From Desulfobulbaceae bacterium (GTDB lineage Bacteria; Desulfobacterota; Desulfobulbia; Desulfobulbales; SURF-16): DNA of 10,659 bases. The stretch covers positions 1 through 10,659 of the forward strand of contig JAGHCC010000378.1 in assembly GCA_021160685.1 (NCBI GenBank), in the 5' to 3' direction. The number at the start of each line of letters is the position of its first letter. Within the stretch, counting starts at the first letter, position 1. A program made the position numbers and the translations under genes. Shown here one piece after another: positions 1 to 6,404 of the stretch. The notes beneath the pieces are model-generated. The model saw nothing but the letters and a program-made list of their open reading frames with translations, was not told where the DNA came from and made no database searches.

Positions 1-6
1 ACAACA

Positions 7-128
7 CCCCTCACCCCGGCCCTCTCCCCAGGGAGAGGGAGGCAGCCCTAAATAACGTATTTAATAATTGTAAATTTTCGACTTCCTCGGTTATCCCCTC
101 TCCCTGGGGAGAGAGTTAGGGTGAGGGG
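7..128. repeat. Inverted pair of palindromic GC-rich repeats (REP/BIME-like)
   Basis: Two copies of one repeat face each other: 7-40 and, on the opposite strand, 94-128. Aligned in the same orientation, both begin CCCCTCACCC, differ over the next five bases, and then share CTCTCCCCAGGGAGAGGG. Each copy is itself a hairpin (CCCTCTCCC/GGGAGAGGG). The spacer of about 53 bp is AT-rich. The whole unit could fold into a long cruciform. Similar CCCTCACCC...CTCTCCC repeats are, from memory, scattered through many proteobacterial genomes; family membership here is inferred. Confidence 0.8.
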
Positions 129-137
129 AAAGGTTAC

Positions 138-146
138 TGTTATAAT
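138..146 (+). promoter_or_regulatory. Candidate extended -10 promoter for the radical SAM gene
   Basis: A perfect TATAAT at 141-146 is preceded by TG one base upstream (138-139), which makes an extended -10 element. No good -35 box is found 16-18 bp upstream, where the repeat arm lies; extended -10 promoters can work without one. It would give a leader of about 60 nt before the start at 215. Inferred from consensus only. Confidence 0.4.
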
Positions 147-214
147 AAATGCCGGTATCTTCACCCCGGTTGTCTTGCTGAATAGTTACGAAAATTCTTG
201 ATCCACCATCTGCC

Positions 215-1141
215 ATGACATCACAAAAAGATATGCCGGAAATGTTGACGATCCGGCCGCCCAGCGAATGGCGAAGCCTTCTTGTCCGCGTTACCAGGGG
301 ATGCAAGTGGAACCGCTGCCGTTTCTGCGGCATCTATCCCGCCCTTGGCCAATCGAGTTTTTCCATCCGAACCGTTGCCGAAGTGAAACATGATATTGAT
401 CTTCTGCGCCTTTTAAGGCCCTCGGCGGAGACGGCTTTTTTCGGCGATGCGGACCCGCTGGAGGCGGGAGTGGACGCCTTCAGCGAGATTGCCGTATACC
501 TCCGCCAGGTCTTTCTCATCAAACGGTTGACCTGTTATGCCAGGGCATCAACCCTGTACCGGCTCAAGGAGGAATCAATTCATCTTCTGGCCCGGGCCGG
601 GCTGAACAGGGTCCATATCGGTCTTGAATCCGGCGATCCGGAGACGCTGCGCTTCCAGCGCAAAGGCCTGTCGCCGAAAATGGTCAGACAGGTGAGCCAG
701 TGGCTGAAACAGGCCGGGATCGAGATTTCATTTTACGTCCTTCTCGGCCTTGGCGGCAGGGATCACTGGCAGCAGCATATTGAGAAGACGGCCGCTCTCA
801 TTAATGAGATTGAACCGGAATTCGTCAGAATCCGGCGGCTGTGGCTTTATGGAGATGAAACCGGGATTGCGGGCGCTGAATGCCCCCTGTGGCGGGAAAT
901 TCGCGCCGGATCTTTTATTCCCCAGACTGCTGAAGGAAGTGTTCTTGAGATGAGGCTGCTTCTTGCCCGTCTTGATCGGCTATCGACCTTTGTGGCCTGC
1001 GATCATCAGAATAACTATGTCAATGTCTCGGGAACATTGAAAGAGGACAGGGATGAGATGCTGGCGGAAATCGATTCCTTCCTTGTTCTTCCCAGCGAAG
1101 AAAGGCAGGCGCATTATGAGGAGGTTGGCTCACAGATCTAG
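215..1141 (+). CDS. Radical SAM protein with CX4CX2C cluster motif, function unknown
   Basis: Encodes 308 residues. The iron-sulfur cluster motif is C30, C35 and C38 in the context RGCKWNRCRFCGIYP, so the spacing is CX4CX2C rather than the canonical CX3CX2C of radical SAM enzymes. Further landmarks fit an Elp3/MiaB-like radical SAM barrel: FFGDADPL (75-82) in the place of the GGE motif, YARASTL (109-115), IGLESGDPETL (135-145) and LLGLGG (176-181). The protein should bind a [4Fe-4S] cluster and cleave S-adenosylmethionine to a 5'-deoxyadenosyl radical in the cytoplasm; the substrate is not evident. Similar proteins with a CxWNxC motif are often labelled only as radical SAM proteins. The start is uncertain: ATG at 215, 233 and 242 are all in frame and none has a strong ribosome binding site. 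It stands alone, and its 3' end converges on the small minus-strand gene. Confidence 0.88.
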   Translation: MTSQKDMPEMLTIRPPSEWRSLLVRVTRGCKWNRCRFCGIYPALGQSSFSIRTVAEVKHDIDLLRLLRPSAETAFFGDADPLEAGVDAFSEIAVYLRQVFLIKRLTCYARASTLYRLKEESIHLLARAGLNRVHIGLESGDPETLRFQRKGLSPKMVRQVSQWLKQAGIEISFYVLLGLGGRDHWQQHIEKTAALINEIEPEFVRIRRLWLYGDETGIAGAECPLWREIRAGSFIPQTAEGSVLEMRLLLARLDRLSTFVACDHQNNYVNVSGTLKEDRDEMLAEIDSFLVLPSEERQAHYEEVGSQI

Positions 1142-1295
1142 CCCAGTAAAGTGGAAGAAAACATCAGATTTTTTAGGATAAGTACCTTGTCCTAGAGGCA
1201 GATAGCGAGCAAGAGCAAGGCGAGATCTTCGAGTCCTTGTTTCAAAAGATGTTTCCTGTTTCTTGTTTTTATGACAGAAATTCAGGAGTAAGGTA
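1142..1295. other. Convergent intergenic spacer with small inverted repeats
   Basis: No gene is seen. The spacer holds a stem-loop AGGATAAG-TAC-CTTGTCCT (1175-1193, one G-T pair) and a longer-range inverted match, AGTACCTT (1181-1188) with AAGGTACT (1290-1297), so the outer arm runs into the stop codon of the next gene. GAAAACATC (about 1157) and GATGTTTCC (about 1248) are a looser inverted match inside. No stem followed by a T-run is present, so I cannot call a terminator for either converging gene. It may be a degraded repeat element. Confidence 0.4.
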
Positions 1296-1556
1296 CTAAA
1301 ATTCCTGAACGTCAATGCCATGCTCGCTCAAAAAAATGCTTGTTTTGCCGCAGACCGGAGCAGAACTTTTCAGGATTATTCTCACACCCGGTTTGCCTTG
1401 CCGGATCTTTCCGGCCTTTTCAACAATCTTCCTGCCGTCTGCCATGATAATCCGGCTTTTTCGATCAATAACAATGGCAAGAGTATCAGCGGCTATTTTT
1501 TCAACGACTGTTCGTGATGGTAATCCGAACTCCTTGGGGTCAATGTATTCAGTCAT
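1296..1556 (-). CDS. Small protein of unknown function (86 aa)
   Basis: I do not recognise the family. From ATG at 1556 the product begins MTEYIDPKEFGLPSRTVVEK and is 86 residues, soluble, and rich in Lys, Arg, Ile and Val. A central stretch reads like alternating strands and turns (TLAIVIDRKSRIIMADGRK), then a basic segment (EKAGKIRQGKPGVRIILK), and the protein ends in HGIDVQEF. It has no membrane segment or signal peptide; a single Cys lies in SSAPVCGKT. A TTG at 1583 would add nine residues but would overlap the region that can pair in the leader; ATG is preferred although its ribosome binding site is weak. It lies downstream of the dehydrogenase on the same strand, but 212 bp away, with its own candidate promoter and a structured leader. 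The composition and the absence of a stronger frame on the other strand support it as a real gene. Confidence 0.6.
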   Translation of the reverse strand: MTEYIDPKEFGLPSRTVVEKIAADTLAIVIDRKSRIIMADGRKIVEKAGKIRQGKPGVRIILKSSAPVCGKTSIFLSEHGIDVQEF

Positions 1557-1603
1557 AGTAACGTCCAGGCGGAAGGTAACCAATCACGGGGCGACATCAC
1601 CTA

Positions 1604-1670
1604 GAGTTTGGGCAAACTCCTATCAGGTAAGCGTTCTCAGGTGCCGGAGATCGGAGTCTGCGCTTACCTG
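1604..1670 (-). promoter_or_regulatory. Hairpin-rich leader upstream of the small unknown gene
   Basis: Two perfect hairpins lie in the presumed 5' leader. One has a 10-bp stem, CAGGTAAGCG (1624-1633) with CGCTTACCTG (1661-1670), and a 27-nt loop. The other has a 6-bp stem, GAGTTT (1604-1609) with AAACTC (1614-1619), and a 4-nt loop. A further AGGTAA on the plus strand at 1574-1579 puts another TTACCT in the leader, about 18 nt before the ATG, so it could compete for the AGGTAA arm of the first stem. No known riboswitch class is recognised. GTAAGCG ends also resemble IS66-family inverted-repeat tips, so a transposon remnant is an alternative. Confidence 0.45.
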
Positions 1671-1688
1671 CTGCAAGCAGGGTGGGTG

Positions 1689-1717
1689 ACTATATTCCCT
1701 CTATGTCAAACGCTCAA
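1689..1717 (-). promoter_or_regulatory. Candidate sigma-70 promoter for the small unknown gene
   Basis: Read on the minus strand: -35 TTGAGC (1712-1717), a 17-bp spacer, and -10 TATAGT (1689-1694). Four of six and five of six bases match the consensus. The predicted start near 1682 would give a leader of about 125 nt containing the hairpins at 1604-1670. Confidence 0.45.
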
Positions 1718-1724
1718 ACGCCCT

Positions 1725-1753
1725 GATCGCAGCAAGATTCGGTGCCTGTGATC
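1725..1753. other. Imperfect stem-loop downstream of the dehydrogenase gene
   Basis: GATCGCAG near 1725 can pair with CTGTGATC near 1746-1753 (one G-T pair), forming a stem-loop just after the dehydrogenase stop codon on the minus strand. No T-run follows it, so intrinsic termination is not supported; it could be an mRNA 3' end structure. Confidence 0.3.
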
Positions 1754-1768
1754 GTTTACGGCGGAAGG

Positions 1769-2524
1769 TTATTCCCCTTCCCTGTGAATTGCAAAAGGCC
1801 CGCAGCTCTGGCAAACAGGCATCACCTCTACACGGTTAATGTTGACATGGGGCAGTTGCGTTGTCAGCCAGAAAACAATATCTGCGATGTCCTCTGCCCG
1901 TAATGGTTGGAGCCCACTGTAGATTTCATCTGCTTTCTCCTTATCTCCTTTAAAACGGACTATGGAAAATTCCGTTTCAGCAAAACCGGGTTCAATATTG
2001 GAGACGCGGATATTTGTGCCGAGCAGATCCGCACGCAGATTATGGCTGAATTGTTTGACAAATGCTTTTGTGGCCCCATACACATTGCCGCCGGGATACG
2101 GCCAGTTGCCGGCAACCGAGCCGATATTAATGATATGACCGCTGTTTCGTTGGACCATGCCGGGCAGAATGAACCGGGTACAGTACATAAGTCCCTTGAT
2201 ATTCGTATCGACCATGGTTTCCCATTGCTCAAGATCCGCCTCCTGGGCCGGGCCTAATCCAAGGGCAAGGCCGGCGTTATTGACAAGGACATCGATGGAC
2301 TGAAATGATTCCGGCAGGTTGGCAATATCATTTTTTACCGCCTCCCGGTCACGGACATCCTGGATCAGGATATGTGAGTCCACCGCTAGTTCATCCTGCA
2401 ATTTTCGCAACTGGTCAGAGCGTCTGCCGGTTAATATTAATTTCCAGTTTTCACGGGCAAATAATCTGGCACATGCCTCGCCAAATCCCGAGGTGGCGCC
2501 GGTGATTAAGATTGTTTTTTGCAT
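1769..2524 (-). CDS. ydfG: Short-chain dehydrogenase, YdfG-like NADP-dependent 3-hydroxy acid dehydrogenase
   Basis: Encodes 251 residues, the usual length for a classical short-chain dehydrogenase/reductase, and from memory very close to E. coli YdfG along its whole length. Rossmann motif TGATSGFG (8-15), basic pair in LTGRR (34-35) favouring NADP(H), NNAG (82-85), then the catalytic set N108, S136, Y149 and K153 (YGATK). Further YdfG-like stretches are ALGLGPA, DTNIKGL, GHIINIGS, PGGNVYGATKAFV and HVNIN. YdfG oxidises serine, allo-threonine and other 3-hydroxy acids and reduces malonic semialdehyde; that substrate range is inferred for this protein. It is cytosolic. The C-terminal region (VCQSCGP) carries two extra cysteines. 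ATG at 2524 has a good ribosome binding site (GGGAG). The gene begins 15 bp after the SprT-like gene ends, so the two are probably co-transcribed. Confidence 0.9.
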   Translation of the reverse strand: MQKTILITGATSGFGEACARLFARENWKLILTGRRSDQLRKLQDELAVDSHILIQDVRDREAVKNDIANLPESFQSIDVLVNNAGLALGLGPAQEADLEQWETMVDTNIKGLMYCTRFILPGMVQRNSGHIINIGSVAGNWPYPGGNVYGATKAFVKQFSHNLRADLLGTNIRVSNIEPGFAETEFSIVRFKGDKEKADEIYSGLQPLRAEDIADIVFWLTTQLPHVNINRVEVMPVCQSCGPFAIHREGE

Positions 2525-2539
2525 TATGGTCTCCCTATT

Positions 2540-3658
2540 TCAATCAAGCAGATGACCCTGATTGCCGTCCTGTTTGCTGATTCCCTGATGCAGGACAATC
2601 CGGCGGCCGGTTTCAACACCGTCATCGTAGGTTTGTCGGTAGATCTGCGCTCCCCTGTGTGAGCGGCGGCTGAGTCGAGGATAGCGATTCGCGACAAATT
2701 GGTTGAGCTGCCGGTCTTCCGCGACCACTAGGGCACTGGTGGCCGATGGAGCACTGGATGACGGCTGCAAATGATTATTTTGTTCCTCGAGTTTACAATA
2801 AAAGCCCTCCAGCAGGCCGAGATAATAACTGTTTCTGGCCCGCCTGGCATTTCCCCGGTACTGGTGACAGTTCTGCTGCCAGAGGGCGGCAAGCCGGTCT
2901 TCGAGAAAATGATAGACATATTCCGCCACTTTAACGTTTTCCTGTCTACCCAGAAGCTCTATGACCTTATGAACCGCATCACGGGCCGGATCATAGAGAC
3001 CGGCATAAATAATCCGTACATAAAAGAAATTTTGCAGAATAAGGCAGATTTTCCGCTGATAACCCTCGATTCTTTTTTTCCGCCGATTGATAATCAGATA
3101 ACTACAGCCTGTTTTTTGATCATCCTCGATCTGCCGCAGGTTATATTTATCCATCAGCTGACCGGCCTTGGTCATGGCCAGGTTTGCCTCGTGTTCGTTG
3201 GCCGAACCGGCCAGGGCCAGCAGTTTGCTGATTTTGTTGATAAATCGTCGCCCCTCGAGGGTCTGTTCACTGGGAGCTTCAGAGGATTCAAAAAGGGTTG
3301 GTAGATCACCGCCGGCCCGCCGGAATTCCGGGGCCAGGCCAAGCAGATCGCAGGCCTGTTGAAAGCGGGCTCCATGACCTCCACGGTAGTCGGCATGGAG
3401 ATCTGAACAGACCTGATGGGCCATCTCGTGTTTCAGAATCTGGAGAGTGATGTCCCAGGAAAAATTTTCAATGAGTACGGAGCTGATTGTAATGATTCTG
3501 TCAGTGGATCTCCAGGAGCCGTAGTGGCTCCTGGAACTGGAAATTTCAAAAAGAGGTGTGGTCAGTTTGAGACCGTATTGCCAGCAGATACTCTCAAATT
3601 CATGCAGGAGCTGGCGGCTCCAGATTCGCTGAAAAGAGAGACGGTGAGCAGGGGGCAT
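2540..3658 (-). CDS. SprT-like zinc protease domain fused to DUF2786
   Basis: Encodes 372 residues. The N-terminal part (about 10-115) is SprT-like: HEMAH (77-81) gives two zinc ligands and the catalytic Glu78, and H95 in RGGHG is a likely third ligand. SRSHYGSWRS (42-51) matches the position of the conserved segment before the metal helix in SprT proteins. Residues about 138-178 (INKISKLLALA...HEANLAMTKAGQLMDKYNL) are a typical DUF2786 domain, and the rest resembles the alpha-helical region that follows DUF2786 in related proteins, ending in a basic low-complexity tail. SprT-family proteases such as Spartan degrade DNA-protein crosslinks; whether this one does is not known. No signal peptide, so cytoplasmic. 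The start at 3658 has a fair ribosome binding site (AGGTAAG). It sits 92 bp behind htpG and immediately before the dehydrogenase gene. Confidence 0.85.
   Translation of the reverse strand: MPPAHRLSFQRIWSRQLLHEFESICWQYGLKLTTPLFEISSSRSHYGSWRSTDRIITISSVLIENFSWDITLQILKHEMAHQVCSDLHADYRGGHGARFQQACDLLGLAPEFRRAGGDLPTLFESSEAPSEQTLEGRRFINKISKLLALAGSANEHEANLAMTKAGQLMDKYNLRQIEDDQKTGCSYLIINRRKKRIEGYQRKICLILQNFFYVRIIYAGLYDPARDAVHKVIELLGRQENVKVAEYVYHFLEDRLAALWQQNCHQYRGNARRARNSYYLGLLEGFYCKLEEQNNHLQPSSSAPSATSALVVAEDRQLNQFVANRYPRLSRRSHRGAQIYRQTYDDGVETGRRIVLHQGISKQDGNQGHLLD
3511..3535. repeat. Perfect 10-bp hairpin inside the SprT-like gene
   Basis: TCCAGGAGCC (3511-3520) and GGCTCCTGGA (3526-3535) form a perfect stem with a 5-nt loop, GTAGT. 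It lies in codons for the SRSHYGSWR segment near the start of the SprT-like domain, so it may result from coding, but in the mRNA it would be a stable structure about 125 nt after the start codon. Confidence 0.6.
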
Positions 3659-3699
3659 TGAGCTTACCTGTTTAATTTGAAGAATAATGGCCGAGAGTA

Positions 3700-3725
3700 T
3701 CAGGAAAAAGGGTTTTTCCCCCTGA
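3700..3725 (-). terminator. Possible weak terminator or processing hairpin after htpG
   Basis: TCAGG (3700-3704) and AAAAA (3705-3709) pair with TTTTT (3713-3717) and CCTGA (3721-3725), leaving a GGG loop and a CCC bulge. Read on the minus strand, this contains GGGGG-AAAAA-CCC followed by TTTTT, a short stem with a T-run 26 bp after the htpG stop codon. The GC stem is only 3 bp, so termination would be partial; some read-through into the SprT-like gene is plausible. Confidence 0.35.
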
Positions 3726-3750
3726 ACCTTCTACCTTCAGCCTGAAGTTT

Positions 3751-5613
3751 TTATTTCTGTAACGCCCGCTCAAGAATTTCATAGCTGCGAGCCACCATGT
3801 TCCGGGGCTCCACCATGAGGCCTGCCTGGATCAGGGCATTGTCATAAATCTGCTCCACCACATTTTTGGCAAAATTTTCATCATTAATCCGCATATCGGC
3901 AAGGCCGGCAATCAACGGATGACTGGTGTTAATCTCCAGATTTTTGGCGCTGATGGAATGCTCTTTGCCTTGGACCTGCATGATCCTCTCCATGCTGCTG
4001 GTCATGAAGCCGTCAGGATTAACAATGATAGCCGGGCTGTCCACCAGACGGTCAGAAGACTTCACTTCCTTGACCCTGTCGCCAAGAAGCTCCTTCATCC
4101 ATTTCAGCAGGGACTCGGCCACCGGCTTATCTAGATCTTTCCCATCAGCCTTGTCTTCCTTTTTCTCCTTGCCGGTCTCGGGCAGTTTCAGGTCGGCCCG
4201 GTCGGCAGAGACCAGTTTTTTGCCGTCAAATTCGCCAAGATGACTGAAGACAAAATCATCAATGGGCTCCAGGGCATAGATTATTTCTAGATCGTGTTGT
4301 TTGAAGGATTCAAGATACGGGCCGTTCTCCAGGGCCTCGCGGCTGGGACCGTTGATATAGTAAATTTCCTCCTGTTTTTCATTCATCCGTTCCACATATT
4401 CTGCCAGGGAAATCAGCTGACCCGGTTCCGAGGAGGATGATTCGAACCGCAGAAGTTTGGCAATGGCCTCACGATGAGTAAAATCCTGGGTGGCCCCTTC
4501 CTTGAGGAAAATACCGAACGTTTTCCAGAATTTTTCATAGGTTTCCGTATCTTTTTTCGCGGTTTCGGCCAAAAACTTCAAAAAGCGGGTCGTGATCACC
4601 TTTCTGATCTTGGTGACCAGCATATTATCCTGCAGGGCCTGGCGGGAGATGTTCAGGGGAAGATCTTCACTGTCAATCACGCCTTTAACAAAGCGCAGCC
4701 ATTCAGGCAGAATATTGTTGCTGTGCTGCTCGATCAAAATCTTCTGGCAGTAAAGGCTCACGCCAGGATCAAGCCGGCCCAGGCCGAGAACTTCAAAATT
4801 TTCCTGGGGCACGAAAAGAAGGGATCTGATGGACAGCGGTGCGTCAGCCATGAAATGGAGGCGCAGCATCGGATCATCGGCGGCATTGGAAATGAACTTA
4901 TAAAATTCATCGTACTCCTCATCCTTGATTTCATTTTTGCTGCGAGTCCAGACCGCCTGGACCGTGTTGACCGTGCCTCCATTGACCTTGATGGGAAAGG
5001 GCACAAAATTGGAGTACTGCTCAATGATGTTTTTGATGGTATATTCATCTGCGTATTTGTGGCAATCATCCTTAAGCTCCAGGACAACCTTGGTGCCGCG
5101 ATGCAGACCCGAGGCCGGGGAAATGGTGTATGATCCCGTGCCGTCCGATGACCATTCGTATCCTTCTTCGTCGGTCCGGTAAGAGCGGGACAGAACCCGA
5201 ACTTTTTTCGCCACCATGAAGGAGGCATAAAAACCAACGCCGAACTGACCGATCAGGCTGACATCTTTTTGTGCCGCTTCGCTAATAGCGGAAAGAAAAT
5301 TTTTCGAACCGGAATGGGCAATGGTGCCGAGATTTTTTTTCAACTCTTCCTTGGTCATGCCGAAACCGGAATCCGTGATGGTCAGGGTGTGCTCTTTATC
5401 ATCAAAAGTGATATTGATTTCAAGAGAAGCGCCCGGATCGAAAACCTCATCTTCAACAAGCTGCTGATGGCGAAATTTTTCCAGGGCGTCAGCCGAGTTG
5501 GAAATCAGTTCACGGAGAAAGATATCGTGTTCCGTGTAAAGAGAATGGATTACGATATCCAGCATTTGTTTTACTTCAGCCTGGAATTCATTGGTTTCTG
5601 TCTTCTGAGTCAT
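3751..5613 (-). CDS. htpG: Hsp90-family chaperone HtpG
   Basis: Encodes 620 residues from the ATG at 5613, the normal length for bacterial Hsp90. The N-terminal GHKL ATPase has ELISNSADAL (35-44, with E35 as the catalytic base and N39 as a Mg/ATP ligand), DSGFGM (81-86), GTIAHSGS and QFGVGFYASFMVA in the lid region. The middle domain carries NISRQALQ, with the arginine that contacts ATP gamma-phosphate in homologues. The end holds a C-terminal dimerisation domain (FMTSSMERIMQVQ...SHPLI). A lysine/aspartate-rich stretch (PETGKEKKEDKADGKDLDKP) links middle and C-terminal domains. HtpG is a cytosolic, ATP-driven dimeric chaperone. A GTG at 5622 would add three residues, but GAGGTG six bases before the ATG decides for 5613. 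I see no convincing sigma-32 promoter or CIRCE element; the best -10-like box is CATAAT (5636-5641) without a good -35. A mobile-looking repeat lies 54 bp upstream. Confidence 0.98.
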   Translation of the reverse strand: MTQKTETNEFQAEVKQMLDIVIHSLYTEHDIFLRELISNSADALEKFRHQQLVEDEVFDPGASLEINITFDDKEHTLTITDSGFGMTKEELKKNLGTIAHSGSKNFLSAISEAAQKDVSLIGQFGVGFYASFMVAKKVRVLSRSYRTDEEGYEWSSDGTGSYTISPASGLHRGTKVVLELKDDCHKYADEYTIKNIIEQYSNFVPFPIKVNGGTVNTVQAVWTRSKNEIKDEEYDEFYKFISNAADDPMLRLHFMADAPLSIRSLLFVPQENFEVLGLGRLDPGVSLYCQKILIEQHSNNILPEWLRFVKGVIDSEDLPLNISRQALQDNMLVTKIRKVITTRFLKFLAETAKKDTETYEKFWKTFGIFLKEGATQDFTHREAIAKLLRFESSSSEPGQLISLAEYVERMNEKQEEIYYINGPSREALENGPYLESFKQHDLEIIYALEPIDDFVFSHLGEFDGKKLVSADRADLKLPETGKEKKEDKADGKDLDKPVAESLLKWMKELLGDRVKEVKSSDRLVDSPAIIVNPDGFMTSSMERIMQVQGKEHSISAKNLEINTSHPLIAGLADMRINDENFAKNVVEQIYDNALIQAGLMVEPRNMVARSYEILERALQK

Positions 5614-5657
5614 AAAAAACACCTCGTAACGAAATATTATGTTTAAAGTTTTAGTAA

Positions 5658-5805
5658 ATTAAAATTGATAGTCTCGTGAAAAGTCAAAAACACCTATGAA
5701 TCGTCATTCCGGCGAAAGCCGGAATCCAGTGTTTTTAGTTGGTTATGGATACCGGATCAAGTCCGGTATGACGAATTGAGGACTTTTTACGAGATTATTA
5801 AAATT
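5658..5805. mobile_element. MITE-like element with terminal inverted repeats and 9-bp direct repeats
   Basis: A 130-bp element (5667-5796) is bracketed by perfect direct copies of ATTAAAATT at 5658-5666 and 5797-5805, as expected for a target-site duplication. Its ends are inverted repeats: AGTCTCGTGAAAAGTC (5670-5685) and, reading inwards from the other end, AATCTCGTAAAAAGTC (5781-5796), 14 of 16 identical. Inside are a second inverted pair, CGTCATTCCGG and CCGGTATGACG, and two GC-rich hairpins, ATTCCGGC-GAAA-GCCGGAAT (5706-5725) and TACCGGA/TCCGGTA (5750-5768). It has no coding capacity. Such CGTCATTCCGGC elements are common in proteobacterial genomes (from memory). It lies between htpG and arfB. 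Confidence 0.75.
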
Positions 5806-5878
5806 ACGTTTGAAAATAATCATCAAAACCAAAGTGTCAAGCCGGAAGGTCGGGCCTGTTTCTTCTTATGAAGTTTGC

Positions 5879-5907
5879 TTGACAATTATAATCTCCGGAC
5901 TGATAAT
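5879..5907 (+). promoter_or_regulatory. Near-consensus sigma-70 promoter for arfB
   Basis: TTGACA (5879-5884, perfect), a 17-bp spacer, and GATAAT (5902-5907, five of six). Expected start is near 5914, giving a leader of about 44 nt before arfB. It is the best promoter in the window and probably drives arfB, the histidine kinase and the response regulator. Confidence 0.8.
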
Positions 5908-5957
5908 TTAAACTGATGATCATCAATTTTTAGGGACGTTTAGCCTACTTTTATGCC

Positions 5958-6371
5958 ATGTTACAAATATCAGCGAAAATAACCATCCCGGACAGCGAAA
6001 TCGAAATCAGCGCGATTCGAGCCCAGGGAGCAGGAGGGCAGAATGTCAACAAGGTCTCAAGCGCAGTCCATCTGCGTTTCGATATCAAGGCTTCATCTCT
6101 GCCGGATTTCTATAAAGAGCGTCTTTTGCAGTTGCATGATCAGCGGATTACAAAGTCGGGTGTGATCGTTATCAAGGCCCAGAAGTATCGAAGCCAGGAA
6201 AAAAACAGAGATGAAGCGCTGAATCGGCTCCGGGATCTTATTAAAAAAGTGACCTTGAGACGAAAAAAACGTAAACCAACGAAGCCATCCCGCAGCGCCC
6301 GGAAAAAACGCCTCGACCGTAAAAGCAAACGGGGAAAGACCAAGGCTCTGAGGGGAAAAGTAAGTGAATGA
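5958..6371 (+). CDS. arfB: Alternative ribosome-rescue peptidyl-tRNA hydrolase ArfB (YaeJ)
   Basis: Encodes 137 residues and matches ArfB/YaeJ in length and order. The release-factor domain has RAQGAGGQNVNKVSSAVHLRFD, with the catalytic GGQ at 26-28, then ASSLPDFYKERLL and GVIVIKAQKYRSQEKNRDEAL. The C-terminal third (about 100-137) is a highly basic tail (RRKKRKPTKPSRSARKKRLD...GKTKALRGKVSE). In E. coli this tail enters the empty mRNA channel of ribosomes stalled on truncated mRNA, and GGQ then triggers hydrolysis of the peptidyl-tRNA. It lacks the codon-recognition domains of RF1/RF2, as expected. The ATG at 5958 has no strong ribosome binding site (GGGA lies about 20 bp upstream), so translation may be modest; an ATG at 5953 is out of frame. 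A strong promoter is 50 bp upstream and the kinase gene follows after 33 bp. Confidence 0.95.
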   Translation: MLQISAKITIPDSEIEISAIRAQGAGGQNVNKVSSAVHLRFDIKASSLPDFYKERLLQLHDQRITKSGVIVIKAQKYRSQEKNRDEALNRLRDLIKKVTLRRKKRKPTKPSRSARKKRLDRKSKRGKTKALRGKVSE

Positions 6372-6404
6372 CAGGTACAAAAAGCTTATAAAAGGACGAA
6401 CTCC

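Noticed and set aside
91..333. Minus-strand frame of 80 residues across the repeat and the start of the radical SAM gene
   Set aside because: It uses the repeat arm as coding sequence and overlaps the well-supported radical SAM frame; the product has no recognisable features.
1315..1689. Plus-strand frame of 124 residues over the small unknown gene and the hairpin region
   Set aside because: It runs through the hairpin arms and the opposite strand gives a more protein-like sequence; no ribosome binding site was seen.
4474..5133. Long plus-strand frame of 219 residues opposite htpG
   Set aside because: It is an antisense shadow of htpG, which is certain from its Hsp90 motifs.
5620..5622. GTG as the htpG start codon
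   Set aside because: It lies within the GAGGTG ribosome binding site that is correctly spaced for the ATG at 5613.
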